Part shown: in pieces, positions 43,527-52,927 of the stretch
Numbering within the stretch: the stretch's first letter is position 1
Layout: each line of letters starts with the position of its first letter
Translations under genes and position numbers: made by a program
Notes under the pieces: generated by a model
What the model saw: only the letters and a program-made list of their open reading frames with translations
Told to the model about the DNA's origin: nothing
Database searches by the model: none
Source of the DNA: Melioribacteraceae bacterium
GTDB lineage: Bacteria > Bacteroidota > Ignavibacteria > Ignavibacteriales > Melioribacteraceae
Length of the DNA stretch: 64,000 nucleotides
Assembly (NCBI GenBank): GCA_022181065.1
Contig: BQMY01000076.1
Coordinates: forward strand, 1-64,000
Direction: 5' to 3'

Positions 43527-45881
43527 ATGTACAATATTTTACAGGGAACCTTAGACAGCTTTTACAAACTTCCTGATGAAATCAAATTTTCAAAAATTCT
43601 TGAAAACCTAAGTGAAGGTGTGTTAATCCTTAATCAGGAACTTACTATACTTTATGCATCCGAAAAAACTGTAAAATTTACAAATATTCCCCCTGAAAAA
43701 ATAGTATCACAAAATCTGCATGATATCTTCCCGCAGTTAACGAAATCTTCATTTTATTCGCAAATTGGAAATGCTCTAAAGTTTAAGCAGGACAGGAAGT
43801 TTAATGTTTTCAGTAGTGAAATGAATTACTGGTTAAAAGGCACTATCCATTATGATCATGGAATTTTAATTGTTGTCGTTCACGATCTCAACTCCAAAAA
43901 AGAATTTGAAGCCACCAATTACGATGAAAAAAATATAATCGAAAATCTGAATGACGCGATTTTTGTGATTGATTTGGAAAACCGTGTAAAAATGTGGAAC
44001 AGCGCGGCAGAATACCTCTACGGATGGAAAAAGGATGATATTCTGGGACGTAAAATTGATGATTTTATCCCCATGCGTATCGAGGGATATTCGAGCGATG
44101 AATTTAAGCAGATGATCCTTGGTAAGTCAGGATGGTCAGGTGAAACTTTTCAGTACGACAGGTATAAGTCGTTAAAAATAATACATTTAACAGCTTCACC
44201 AATCAATGGTAAGAATGATGAGATATCCGGGATAGCATTTTCGTGCAGAGATATTACATCCGAAAAACAAGGTGAGATTGAACTGATTGAGAGCAGGAAT
44301 CACTACAAAAAAGCAATAGATAATGTACGCGAAATAATTTTCAAAACAGATAAAAACGGTACACTTACTTACATCAATAACGCCTGGGAAATAATAACCG
44401 GTTTTTCAATAGAAAGCTCGATCGGTAAAAATCTTGCTAATTTCTCCCCCGGCGCTGAAACGATAAGTTTTAACACTTTATTGGAAGAGTCGCAAAAGTC
44501 GGGTAAAGCTGCCTTCGTAATTGAAACCAAAGATGGAAAGACAAAAGATTTCCTTGTTTATCTCTCCACTGAAAATGGCAGAGAGCTTGGTGCGTCTGGT
44601 ACAATGATCGACATAACAGCCTCAAAGGTTTTTGAAAAAGAATTACTACGACACGTAAAAATCCTTAAATCTATATCTAGAACCAGCAGAAATTTCCTTC
44701 AGAACAGAAACTGGAAAGAAAACCTTCCCGATATTTTATCAAGAATCGGATCCGCGGCAAATGTCGATTCATGTTTAATCTCCAAATTTGATGATTCTTC
44801 CGGGAACAATAAAATATTGTTTTTGTATGACTGGCTTTCCAAAGATTTTAAATCATCTCTCAAAAGTTTTTTCGAGGGTTCTGACACAGGTTTTGTAAAT
44901 GATCTAAAAGAGGCGTTAAAGAAAGACGCGATCTTTTGTAACTCTGAAAACCCTGTCTGTGACCGATTGAATATTGATATAAATAAATTAAATATTGACT
45001 CCCTTTTGGTAATTCCAATTCGCGTTTATGGAAAAGTATGGGGAGCAATCTACTTTGAGAACGTAGATAAAAATAAATTCTGGATTGAGGCGGAAATTAA
45101 GGCTCTATATACATTCTCCGAGCTGCTCGGAGCTGCGATTGAAAGAACCAGCTATGAGGAAAAAATAATTAAATCGAAAGTAGCGAGCGAAAAAGCTAAT
45201 AAAGTGAAATCAGAATTTTTGGCGCAGATATCACACGAAATCCGCACACCAATTAACGCACTGCTAAGTTTTTCCAGTTTCATCGGTGGTGAATTTCGTG
45301 AAAAAGTTGATGATGATACCCGTCAATCATTCAAAGTAATTGAAACATCAGGTAAACGAATAATAAAAACAATAGATCTAATACTACATATGTCAGAACT
45401 ACAAGCGGGAACATATGATTTCAGACCGGTAAATATCGATATTTACGAGGATATTCTTAATGATATCTACCTTGAACATTTTCATGAGGCAAAGAAAAAG
45501 GGACTCAGTTTTTCAATTTTACCATTAACTACCGATACTATTGTTAATGGTGATATATTCTCAATAACCCAGATTTTTGTACAACTCATTGAAAATGCTA
45601 TCAAGTACACCAAAAAAGGGAGTATCAGCATAAGAATTTTTCGCAATTCAGTCGATAACCTTGTTGTTGAGGTAAAAGATACCGGAATTGGAATTACAGA
45701 AGATTATCTTCCCAGGCTATTTGAACTGTTCTCACAGGAAGATCAAGGTTATACACGCCCATACGATGGTACGGGACTGGGTTTAGCTCTTGTGAAAAAG
45801 TACTGTGAACTTAATAATGCCAAAATTAATGTGGAAAGTGCAAAGAACAATGGTTCAGTATTTAGCGTAATCTTTCAGTAA
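43527..45881 (+). CDS. PAS/GAF sensor histidine kinase
   Basis: 784 residues, no transmembrane helix. PAS domains lie at about 25-115, 140-250 (NDAIFVIDLENRVKMWNSAA) and 265-370 (REIIFKTDKNGTLTYINNAW), then a GAF domain (about 385-555, with SLLVIPIRVYGKVWGAIYFEN), HisKA (LAQISHEIRTPINALLSF) and HATPase (LIENAIKYTKKGSI, DTGIGI, GTGLGLALVKKY). The cytoplasmic location suggests sensing of redox, oxygen or a small molecule. No response regulator is adjacent. ATG 43527 is the likely start. Confidence 0.93.
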   Translation: MYNILQGTLDSFYKLPDEIKFSKILENLSEGVLILNQELTILYASEKTVKFTNIPPEKIVSQNLHDIFPQLTKSSFYSQIGNALKFKQDRKFNVFSSEMNYWLKGTIHYDHGILIVVVHDLNSKKEFEATNYDEKNIIENLNDAIFVIDLENRVKMWNSAAEYLYGWKKDDILGRKIDDFIPMRIEGYSSDEFKQMILGKSGWSGETFQYDRYKSLKIIHLTASPINGKNDEISGIAFSCRDITSEKQGEIELIESRNHYKKAIDNVREIIFKTDKNGTLTYINNAWEIITGFSIESSIGKNLANFSPGAETISFNTLLEESQKSGKAAFVIETKDGKTKDFLVYLSTENGRELGASGTMIDITASKVFEKELLRHVKILKSISRTSRNFLQNRNWKENLPDILSRIGSAANVDSCLISKFDDSSGNNKILFLYDWLSKDFKSSLKSFFEGSDTGFVNDLKEALKKDAIFCNSENPVCDRLNIDINKLNIDSLLVIPIRVYGKVWGAIYFENVDKNKFWIEAEIKALYTFSELLGAAIERTSYEEKIIKSKVASEKANKVKSEFLAQISHEIRTPINALLSFSSFIGGEFREKVDDDTRQSFKVIETSGKRIIKTIDLILHMSELQAGTYDFRPVNIDIYEDILNDIYLEHFHEAKKKGLSFSILPLTTDTIVNGDIFSITQIFVQLIENAIKYTKKGSISIRIFRNSVDNLVVEVKDTGIGITEDYLPRLFELFSQEDQGYTRPYDGTGLGLALVKKYCELNNAKINVESAKNNGSVFSVIFQ

Positions 45882-46458
45882 AATGATTCATGGGAGAGCA
45901 TGTCTCTCCCGTTCCCTTCCTCAAAAACCTGATACATTTCCACATTCAATCAATCAGAACTATAATCCTCAATTTCATTTTTAAGAAATATTTCCTTTTT
46001 GTGAAATATTTGTTTGATTTATGTTGCCAAAAATATTCAGTATCTTACGGATACTCAGTCTGTTGACAAAGTCGTTTCGTTTAAAGTCCTCCTTGGAAGG
46101 AGGTGGATTCCGACGAATGTCGGAAGACGGAGGATGATTTATTGCATTTTTTGTGAATTTTGGTCATCCCCCATCACAAAATCCGCCGATGGCGGAGTGA
46201 TTTCCCCCTTCAAAAGGGGGGGCTGAAAATCAAAAACCAGGTTTTTCAACAATCGCAGTATCTTAATGATACTTTTTAAAGATATTTAGATTAAATTATT
46301 TATCTTGTTTTGAATAAACCGGTTACAATTTCGATAATTAGTCTTATTGTACCAATTTATATAGATGAATTAAAAATTGGTTTTACTCTTTAACTTATTG
46401 GCTTTATTTTTGCTAAAGTTATTTTAGTGTGTAAAATATTAGTTTTATTTGAGGAAAA
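45882..46458. other. Gene-free region with repeat copy B and promoter DNA of the haem cluster
   Basis: Just after the kinase stop, GGGAGAG/CTCTCCC (45892-45910) forms a hairpin without T run. Repeat copy B is at 46060-46143, followed by two further hairpins, TCCGCCGATGGCGGA and CCCCCTTCAAAAGGGGG (46180-46225). The last 230 bases are AT-rich and should contain the promoter of the haem cluster; I see no confident -35/-10 pair and no riboswitch. Confidence 0.55.
46060..46143 (+). repeat. CCTCC/GGAGG dispersed repeat, copy B
   Basis: Starts CTGTTGACAAAGTCG and contains GTCCTCCTTGGAAGGAGG, then GGATTCCGACGAATGTCGGA and GACGGAGGATGATTTATT. It matches copy C at 51425-51509 over its whole length with a few substitutions. 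Confidence 0.88.
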
Positions 46459-47283
46459 ATGTTAGACGCTATTCACGGACTTAATATTGCGTTACCGGTA
46501 ATGTACATTGTTACATTTGCCCTTTATGTAATTGCTTTCTTTAAAGACAATTCCGGATTGGAAAATATCAAGAGGGTAATTCTTTTTCTTACTTGCACTA
46601 CGCACGTATTTTATTTACTGGCAAGAACTATAGAATTTAATCATCCTCCGATAACAACCAAGTTCGAGATTTTTACAGTACTCGCTTTTTCAATCGCCTG
46701 CTCTTATTTTTTACTTGAGCTAGTTACTGATAACAGAGGAACAGGATTATTTATTTTACTTTTTTCAGTTCTGTTTCAGGTTATTTCATCTCTTTTTATA
46801 CAAGATTTAATTGAGGTGCGTGAAGTACTTAGAAACCGCATGCTTGGAATGCACGTTATCAGCGCGCTGTTAGGTTACTCAGGTATTACTATCTCGGCGG
46901 TTCATGGTCTGCTTTTCCTCATTTTATACAAAGATATAAAGCTCAACAAATTCAGCATCATATTTAACCGGCTTCCCAGCCTTGAGACTCTGGAAAAAAT
47001 GAGCTTCATCTCACTTATAATTGGATTTTTACTCCTTACACTCTCAATCTCGATCGGAATTATATGGCTTCCCGGAGCGTTCCCCGATTACAGTTTCCTG
47101 GATCCAAAGCTTATTTCAACCGCACTCGTATGGCTTGTGTACGGAACCGGTATAATTATTAAACTTTCGGGAATCTGGTACGGCAAGAAAGTTATTTGGT
47201 TTTCACTGGCAGGATTTATAATTGCAATGTTCTCATTAATGCTTTCAAATATTTTCGCAAGCAGTTTTCATTCATTTTATTGA
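46459..47283 (+). CDS. Cytochrome c assembly protein CcsA/HemX-like
   Basis: 274 residues, eight hydrophobic segments, with ATG 46459 behind TTGAGGAAA. Several segments carry conserved charged and histidine residues (ARTIEFNHPPITTKFEIF, GMHVISALLGYSGITI), the layout of the HemX/CcsA family that handles haem at the inner membrane. It sits at the head of the haem cluster in the place HemX has in Bacillus hemAX, and 20 bases ahead of hemA. It may help haem export or modulate glutamyl-tRNA reductase levels. Confidence 0.85.
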   Translation: MLDAIHGLNIALPVMYIVTFALYVIAFFKDNSGLENIKRVILFLTCTTHVFYLLARTIEFNHPPITTKFEIFTVLAFSIACSYFLLELVTDNRGTGLFILLFSVLFQVISSLFIQDLIEVREVLRNRMLGMHVISALLGYSGITISAVHGLLFLILYKDIKLNKFSIIFNRLPSLETLEKMSFISLIIGFLLLTLSISIGIIWLPGAFPDYSFLDPKLISTALVWLVYGTGIIIKLSGIWYGKKVIWFSLAGFIIAMFSLMLSNIFASSFHSFY

Positions 47284-47303
47284 GAATAGCAGAATAGATA
47301 AAA

Positions 47304-48608
47304 ATGAACATAATAGGTATTTCAATAAATCATAGAAACTCCCCTGTAGAACTCAGGGAAGAACTGCATCTTAATCGAGAAGAGATAATAGATTTTATCC
47401 CGAAACTGAAAGACCACATTTCTGAAGGATTTGTGCTCTCAACATGTAACAGGACTGAAATTTTCGGTGCCCCTCATTCCGAAAAAGTTGATGTTGCCGG
47501 TATAATCGACGGATTAAAAAGCTTCAAACCTGTTAATAACTTCGGAGAGAAAAACTTTGATCGCTACTTTTCATGCGGGGCGGTTAAACATATTTTTGCT
47601 GTCGCTACCGGAATTGATTCTCTCGTTCTCGGTGATAGCCAGATTCTCGGTCAAGTCAAAGAGGCAGTTGAGCTGTCAAAAGATCTCGATTTTGCCGGAA
47701 CAATCACTAATCGTCTTTTCGATACTACCATAAAAGTTGGAAGACGCGCTATTAAAGAATCTCTCATTGGTGAAGGTGCTGTAACAGTTAGTTACGCTGC
47801 CGTGCAGGTAATCGAAAAAATCTTCGCCAACCTCGATAAAAAACACGCTCTCATTATTGGAGCAGGAGAAACCGGTGAACTTGCCGCTATACATCTTCGG
47901 GATAAAGGGGTTGGCTTAATTACGATTGCTAACCGCACTTACGAAAAAGCGGAAAAACTGGCTGAGAAAATTCATGGCGATATTATCCCGCTTAAAAATG
48001 TGGCTGAAGATCTTCACCATTTTGATATCATCGTTAGCGCGACCAGCTCAAATGATTTCATTGTCAATTACGACGATGTAAAAAAAATGATGCGCAAACG
48101 CCGTGGTGCCCCTGTTTGTATTATGGATATCGCAATCCCGCGTGATATTGATCCAAAGGTTACAAACATAGAGAACGTATTTTACAACGATATCGATTCC
48201 CTTCAAATTATTGTTAAGCAAAACATGAAAAAGCGAGAGAAGGAAATCCCTGTCGTTGAAGAGATTATAATGGAAGAAATGGTTCAATATTTCAACTGGT
48301 ATAATACCCTCGAGGTTGTGCCGACCATTAAATCTATCCGGGAGTTTTTCGAGGATATCAGGCAGGATGAATTAAGCAAAATCAAGCATAAAGTTACAGA
48401 AGAAGATTACGCGAAACTTGAAAATATGACCCGCAGAATGGTGGGCCGATTATTACATAACCCCACAATGAAACTTAAAGAAATTGCCGAATCGGGTGCG
48501 AACGCTAACCAAATCACAACCCAAACGCTCATAGCGAAAGAGCTATTCGGAATAAATAATGAAAATCTCAGAACGGAAGAACAGGATTCAAATTGGCACA
48601 AAAATTAA
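47304..48608 (+). CDS. hemA: Glutamyl-tRNA reductase
   Basis: 434 residues. STCNRTEIF holds the catalytic cysteine; GAGETGELAAIHLRDKG is the NADPH-binding fold; SATSSNDFIVNYDDV, MDIAIPRDIDP and a C-terminal dimer helix complete the family pattern. It reduces Glu-tRNA to glutamate-1-semialdehyde, the first committed step of C5 haem synthesis. The end overlaps hemC by 16 bases. Confidence 0.96.
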   Translation: MNIIGISINHRNSPVELREELHLNREEIIDFIPKLKDHISEGFVLSTCNRTEIFGAPHSEKVDVAGIIDGLKSFKPVNNFGEKNFDRYFSCGAVKHIFAVATGIDSLVLGDSQILGQVKEAVELSKDLDFAGTITNRLFDTTIKVGRRAIKESLIGEGAVTVSYAAVQVIEKIFANLDKKHALIIGAGETGELAAIHLRDKGVGLITIANRTYEKAEKLAEKIHGDIIPLKNVAEDLHHFDIIVSATSSNDFIVNYDDVKKMMRKRRGAPVCIMDIAIPRDIDPKVTNIENVFYNDIDSLQIIVKQNMKKREKEIPVVEEIIMEEMVQYFNWYNTLEVVPTIKSIREFFEDIRQDELSKIKHKVTEEDYAKLENMTRRMVGRLLHNPTMKLKEIAESGANANQITTQTLIAKELFGINNENLRTEEQDSNWHKN

Positions 48609-49534
48609 TTATTGGTACCCGCTCCAGCGACCTGGCTCTCTGGCAGGCGAACTTTATCAAATCTGAACTGGAAAACGAATTTCCCGGTCTTACAGTTGAA
48701 CTGAAACTGGTTAAAACCAAGGGGGATAAAATACTCGATGTGGCGCTTTCCAAAATCGGGGACAAAGGTTTGTTCACCAAAGAACTTGAAGTTGCCCTCC
48801 TTACCGACGAAATTGACATCGCGGTTCACAGCCTGAAAGACCTCCAGACCGAAATCCCTGAAGGACTTAAACTCGCGGCGATTACAAAACGACATGATGT
48901 TGAGGATGTGCTTATCGCACGCAAAAAGGGTATGACTATCGCCGATATCAAGGAAGGTGGCACAGTAGCGACCGGTTCACTTCGTAGGAGATGTCAGCTA
49001 AAACATATGCGCCCCGACCTTAATATTGTTGAACTCCGCGGTAATGTACCTACAAGAATTCAGAAATTCCTCGATTCTGATTGGGATGCGATCATTCTTG
49101 CCCGCGCCGGAGTTGAAAGATTAAAACTGGAAAAACATATTTCTTCCATTATCCCCAAAGATGTAATGGTTCCCGCTGTCGGACAAGGAGCTTTGGGAAT
49201 CGAAATTAAAGCCGGTAATAAACTCGCCGAGGAAAAAGTATCAGCACTTCATGACCCGGATACCGCGGCGGCGGCTCTTGCGGAAAGAGCCCTTCTGAAA
49301 CATCTCGAAGGTGGATGCCAGGTGCCGATTGGTGCTCATGCTGAAGTTAAAACCAACGGATTGTACATCGACGCAATTGTAGGGTCAGTAGATGGCACTG
49401 TTACTTTCCGGAAGTTTATGCGTGGCAGCAAAAAATATCCCGAAAAATTTGGTGTTTATCTGGCTGAGGATTTGATAGCTGCCGGTGCGAATGAAATATT
49501 ACAGGCTATCTATGCCGAATCACGAGGAAAATAA
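48593..49534 (+). CDS. hemC: Porphobilinogen deaminase (hydroxymethylbilane synthase)
   Basis: 313 residues from TTG 48593, inside hemA. Marks: KLIIGTRSSDLALWQANFI, HSLKDLQTEIPEGL, ATGSLRRRCQL, VGQGALGIE and LEGGCQVPIGAHA, where the cysteine binds the dipyrromethane cofactor. It polymerises four porphobilinogens to hydroxymethylbilane. It overlaps hemD by 23 bases. Confidence 0.96.
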   Translation: MAQKLIIGTRSSDLALWQANFIKSELENEFPGLTVELKLVKTKGDKILDVALSKIGDKGLFTKELEVALLTDEIDIAVHSLKDLQTEIPEGLKLAAITKRHDVEDVLIARKKGMTIADIKEGGTVATGSLRRRCQLKHMRPDLNIVELRGNVPTRIQKFLDSDWDAIILARAGVERLKLEKHISSIIPKDVMVPAVGQGALGIEIKAGNKLAEEKVSALHDPDTAAAALAERALLKHLEGGCQVPIGAHAEVKTNGLYIDAIVGSVDGTVTFRKFMRGSKKYPEKFGVYLAEDLIAAGANEILQAIYAESRGK

Positions 49535-50303
49535 ACCCCTAGACGGAGTTAATATTGTCATCACCCGGGCTCTTGACCAGACCGGTGATGAAACAGATGT
49601 TCTTACAAATAATGGCGCGAATTTAATATTCTACCCCTCAATCGAAACACGATTGCATGAAGACGCTGAAGAATTCATTAAGGATTTACAGGATTTAAAC
49701 AATTTTGATTTTATCCTCTTCAGCTCTGTAAACGCGGTTCGGTTTTTCATTGAAACCCTGGAAAAATTGAATATCCCCTTTCCGCAAAATTGTAAAATTG
49801 GTGCGGTGGGTGATAAAACAGCCGCGAAGCTTAAGGATTACAATCTCACTACTGATGTAATCCCCGATAATTTTACTGCCGAGGGGATGTTGGATGTATT
49901 GTCTGAAACCGGTGTAGCAAGTAAAAAGATATTGCTCCCACAATCAGCAATCGCTCGTCCGGTTTTAAAGGAAGGACTCGCGAAACTTGGCGCGGATGTC
50001 ACAGTTTTCCCCCTTTACCAAACTGTAATACCGGATGAAGAGATATATAGGGAAGCTAAAATCGAATTGCATAAATTAGATTCCTGTTTGTTTTTATTTA
50101 CAAGTCCGTCAACTTTTGATAACTTCCTGAAAATTGAAGAAATTACAAACGCGCCGGAATATTTTCGCGACCATAAAATAGCCGTAATTGGTAGTATCAC
50201 TCAGGCGGCAATTGAGAAAGCCGGGGTATCAGTTGATATAATTCCCGATAAATTCACAATGGAAAACCTTGTAGAAAAAGTATTGAATTATTATTCTAAA
50301 TAG
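49512..50303 (+). CDS. hemD: Uroporphyrinogen-III synthase
   Basis: 263 residues from ATG 49512 inside hemC. HemD is divergent in sequence, but VNIVITRALDQTGD, FDFILFSSVNAVRFF, GAVGDKTAAKL, LLPQSAIARP and FLFTSPSTFDNFL give the two-domain pattern. The position between hemC and hemE supports it. It cyclises hydroxymethylbilane with inversion of ring D. Confidence 0.9.
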   Translation: MPNHEENKPLDGVNIVITRALDQTGDETDVLTNNGANLIFYPSIETRLHEDAEEFIKDLQDLNNFDFILFSSVNAVRFFIETLEKLNIPFPQNCKIGAVGDKTAAKLKDYNLTTDVIPDNFTAEGMLDVLSETGVASKKILLPQSAIARPVLKEGLAKLGADVTVFPLYQTVIPDEEIYREAKIELHKLDSCLFLFTSPSTFDNFLKIEEITNAPEYFRDHKIAVIGSITQAAIEKAGVSVDIIPDKFTMENLVEKVLNYYSK

Positions 50304-50313
50304 TGGAGAAAGT

Positions 50314-51375
50314 TTGGAAAAGCTTAAAAATGATCTCTTTTTAAGAGCTTGTTTGAGAAAACCGGTTGAAAGAACACCGGTATGGATGATGCGTCAGGCG
50401 GGAAGATACCTTCCTGAATATAGAGCCGTGCGCGCGAAAGCCGATTTTTTAACAATGTGCAAAACTCCGGAACTTGCGGCTGAAGTTACTATTCAGCCAA
50501 TCGACCTTATCGGCACAGACGCCGCGATTATATTTTCCGATATACTTGTCATTCCGGAAGCAATGGGAATGACACTAGAAATGCACGAAGGTAAAGGCCC
50601 TATTTTCCCTTCTCCGATTCGTGATGAAAACGCAGCGAAAAATCTCAAGCTTATCACACCGGAAGAAGATCTTGGCTATGTTCTCGACGCGATTAAGTTA
50701 ACAAAAAAAGAACTTGACGGACGCGTTCCTCTTATTGGTTTCAGTGGTGCGCCATGGACACTCCTCACCTACATGGTGGAAGGAAGAGGCTCTAAAAACT
50801 TTGCCGAAGTAAAAAAATTAATATACAATAACCCGAATCTTGCTCATGACCTTTTGAAAAAGATTTCTGACGCCGTTGCCGAATACCTGAACGCCCAGAT
50901 CGACGCGGGAGCGAACGCTGTGCAAATTTTCGATACATGGGGCGGGATTCTCACTCCGCGTGATTTCCGCAAATTTTCTCTCGATTACATTAGTGATATC
51001 GTTGGGAAAATTAAACGCCCGGATATCCCTGTTATTGTTTTCGCGAAAGGGGTACATTACAAGATTGAAAATATAGCCAAAACCGGGTGCGATGTTCTCG
51101 GTCTTGACTGGACTATGAGCCTTAAAAAAGTGAGAAAAGAAGTTGGCGACCATTGCGCTTTGCAGGGAAATCTCGACCCGACAACCTTGTATGCCGACCA
51201 TGAGGAAATCCGCAAACGTGTTAAACAGGTTCTTAAATCATACGGTAAAGGTTCAGGTCATATTTTTAACCTCGGGCATGGAATCTTACCCGATGTTCCA
51301 CCCGCTAACGCTAAAGCGATGGTTGAATTTGTAAAAGAAGAAAGTGTGAAATACCATATTCAGGATATAGATTAA
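50314..51375 (+). CDS. hemE: Uroporphyrinogen decarboxylase
   Basis: 353 residues from TTG 50314 (GGAGA ahead). Signatures are VWMMRQAGRYLPEYR near the start and IGFSGAPWTLLTYMVEG and FDTWGGILTPRDFRKF later, with the GHGILPDVPPANAKA end. It removes four carboxyl groups to give coproporphyrinogen III. It lies ten bases after hemD and is followed by repeat copy C. Confidence 0.96.
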   Translation: MEKLKNDLFLRACLRKPVERTPVWMMRQAGRYLPEYRAVRAKADFLTMCKTPELAAEVTIQPIDLIGTDAAIIFSDILVIPEAMGMTLEMHEGKGPIFPSPIRDENAAKNLKLITPEEDLGYVLDAIKLTKKELDGRVPLIGFSGAPWTLLTYMVEGRGSKNFAEVKKLIYNNPNLAHDLLKKISDAVAEYLNAQIDAGANAVQIFDTWGGILTPRDFRKFSLDYISDIVGKIKRPDIPVIVFAKGVHYKIENIAKTGCDVLGLDWTMSLKKVRKEVGDHCALQGNLDPTTLYADHEEIRKRVKQVLKSYGKGSGHIFNLGHGILPDVPPANAKAMVEFVKEESVKYHIQDID

Positions 51376-51424
51376 CTTTCGATATCCAAATTATTGAACC
51401 ACGTCTTCCGTTACGAGACGCATA

Positions 51425-51509
51425 CTGTTGACAAAGTCGATTGTTTTGAAAGTCCTCCTTCGAAGGAGGTGGATTTCGACGACAGTCGAAAGACGGAGGA
51501 TGATTTATT
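51425..51509 (+). repeat. CCTCC/GGAGG dispersed repeat, copy C
   Basis: CTGTTGACAAAGTCG, then GTCCTCCTTCGAAGGAGG (a perfect palindrome CCTCCTTCGAAGGAGG), then GGATTTCGACGACAGTCGAA and GACGGAGGATGATTTATT. It splits the haem cluster between hemE and hemN. Confidence 0.9.
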
Positions 51510-51550
51510 AGTTTTGAATTATAACACATGATGTGTTGATTGGAGTTACA

Positions 51551-52927
51551 ATGTTTGATATAGATATAGATCTGATTAAAAAATATGATAAACCGGGACC
51601 GCGTTACACAAGTTACCCCACCGCGCCCCATTTTCATGAAGGTTTTACCCCTGAAGACTACAAAACGGAAATAATTAAAACCAATTCCGAACCGAATGAT
51701 CGCGACCTTTCGCTTTATTTCCACATTCCGTTTTGTGATACTTTGTGCTACTTTTGCGGCTGTAACATGATCGTAACCCGCAACAGGGATCGTATTTCCA
51801 ACTACGTGGCGGCACTCAAAAAAGAGATCGACTTGTTACGCGGACTTATACGTGATGACCGGAAATCTGTTCAGCTCCACTGGGGTGGTGGTACACCAAC
51901 GCATCTTAATCCGGATGAAATAACAGATCTTATTTCCTATATCAACAACAAATTTGAATTTAAACCTGACGCTGAAAAAGGATGCGAAATTGATCCTCGT
52001 GAACTTACACGCGCCCATCTCGAAGCCCTTCGTGAAGGTGGTTTTAATCGTATCAGTATGGGCGTGCAGGATTTTAACCCGAAAGTTCAGAAAGCCGTGA
52101 ACAGAATACAGCCCGAAGGAATGACCAAACAGGTCGTTGACTGGGTTCGTGAACTGCAATTCGATTCAATCAACCTGGACCTTATTTACGGATTGCCATT
52201 CCAGACCACCGAAGAATTCGCCAAAACTGTAGATAAACTCATAGAACTTTCTCCCGACCGCGTTGCTGTGTTTAATTACGCTCACGTACCGTGGATGAAA
52301 AAACATATGAACCTTATCAAAGCCGAAGACTTGCCAGCTCCCGAGGAAAAACTTGAAATTCTCAAAATGACAGTCGCAAAACTTACCGCTGCAGGATACG
52401 AATTTATCGGGATGGATCATTTCGCTAAACCGAACGATGAAATGTCTGTCGCGCTTCGTGAGAAGAAACTTTACCGTAACTTTCAGGGTTACAGCACGCA
52501 TGCTGGCACAGACTTATATGGTATGGGCATTACAAGTATCGGTCAGCTTGAAAGAATTTACGTTCAGAATATCAAAACAGAAAAAGAATACATGACAGCC
52601 CTTGAGGCGGGAAATCTTCCAACCACAATCGGCTACATGCTCAACGAAGATGACCTGCTCCGCCGTGAGGTTATTATGAAAGTCATGTGTGATTTCGAAC
52701 TGGATTATTCTTTCTTTGAGAAGAAATATAAAATCGACTTTAAGGATTATTTCTCATACAGTATCAACAAATTGAATGATTTTACTGAAGACGGACTCGT
52801 AATGTTCAACAATAGCGGGTTTAAAGTAAGTGAAATGGGAAGACTTCTGATAAGAAATATTGCAATGAGTTTTGACGGTTACATGGAGAGAAAACAGGAT
52901 ACTGCAAGATATTCACGCACGGTTTAG
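51551..52927 (+). CDS. hemN: Oxygen-independent coproporphyrinogen III dehydrogenase
   Basis: 458 residues from ATG 51551 (GGAG at 51542-51545). The radical-SAM CxxxCxxC is PFCDTLCYFCGC and the GGGTPTHL and ERxxFN-type stretches SMGVQDFNPKVQKAVNRIQ follow; KHMNLIKAEDLP fits HemN. It oxidatively decarboxylates coproporphyrinogen III to protoporphyrinogen IX without oxygen. Its stop overlaps that of tyrA on the other strand by four bases. Confidence 0.95.
   Translation: MFDIDIDLIKKYDKPGPRYTSYPTAPHFHEGFTPEDYKTEIIKTNSEPNDRDLSLYFHIPFCDTLCYFCGCNMIVTRNRDRISNYVAALKKEIDLLRGLIRDDRKSVQLHWGGGTPTHLNPDEITDLISYINNKFEFKPDAEKGCEIDPRELTRAHLEALREGGFNRISMGVQDFNPKVQKAVNRIQPEGMTKQVVDWVRELQFDSINLDLIYGLPFQTTEEFAKTVDKLIELSPDRVAVFNYAHVPWMKKHMNLIKAEDLPAPEEKLEILKMTVAKLTAAGYEFIGMDHFAKPNDEMSVALREKKLYRNFQGYSTHAGTDLYGMGITSIGQLERIYVQNIKTEKEYMTALEAGNLPTTIGYMLNEDDLLRREVIMKVMCDFELDYSFFEKKYKIDFKDYFSYSINKLNDFTEDGLVMFNNSGFKVSEMGRLLIRNIAMSFDGYMERKQDTARYSRTV

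Noticed and set aside
45892-45910. Terminator of the PAS/GAF kinase gene
   Set aside because: The hairpin is good, but no T run follows, so I list it only as a hairpin in the region entry.
46014-46226. Open frame of 70 codons after the histidine kinase
   Set aside because: It is formed by repeat copy B and adjoining hairpins.
46230-46458. Riboswitch or T-box ahead of the haem cluster
   Set aside because: I see no conserved T-box bulge or terminator/antiterminator pair in this AT-rich stretch.
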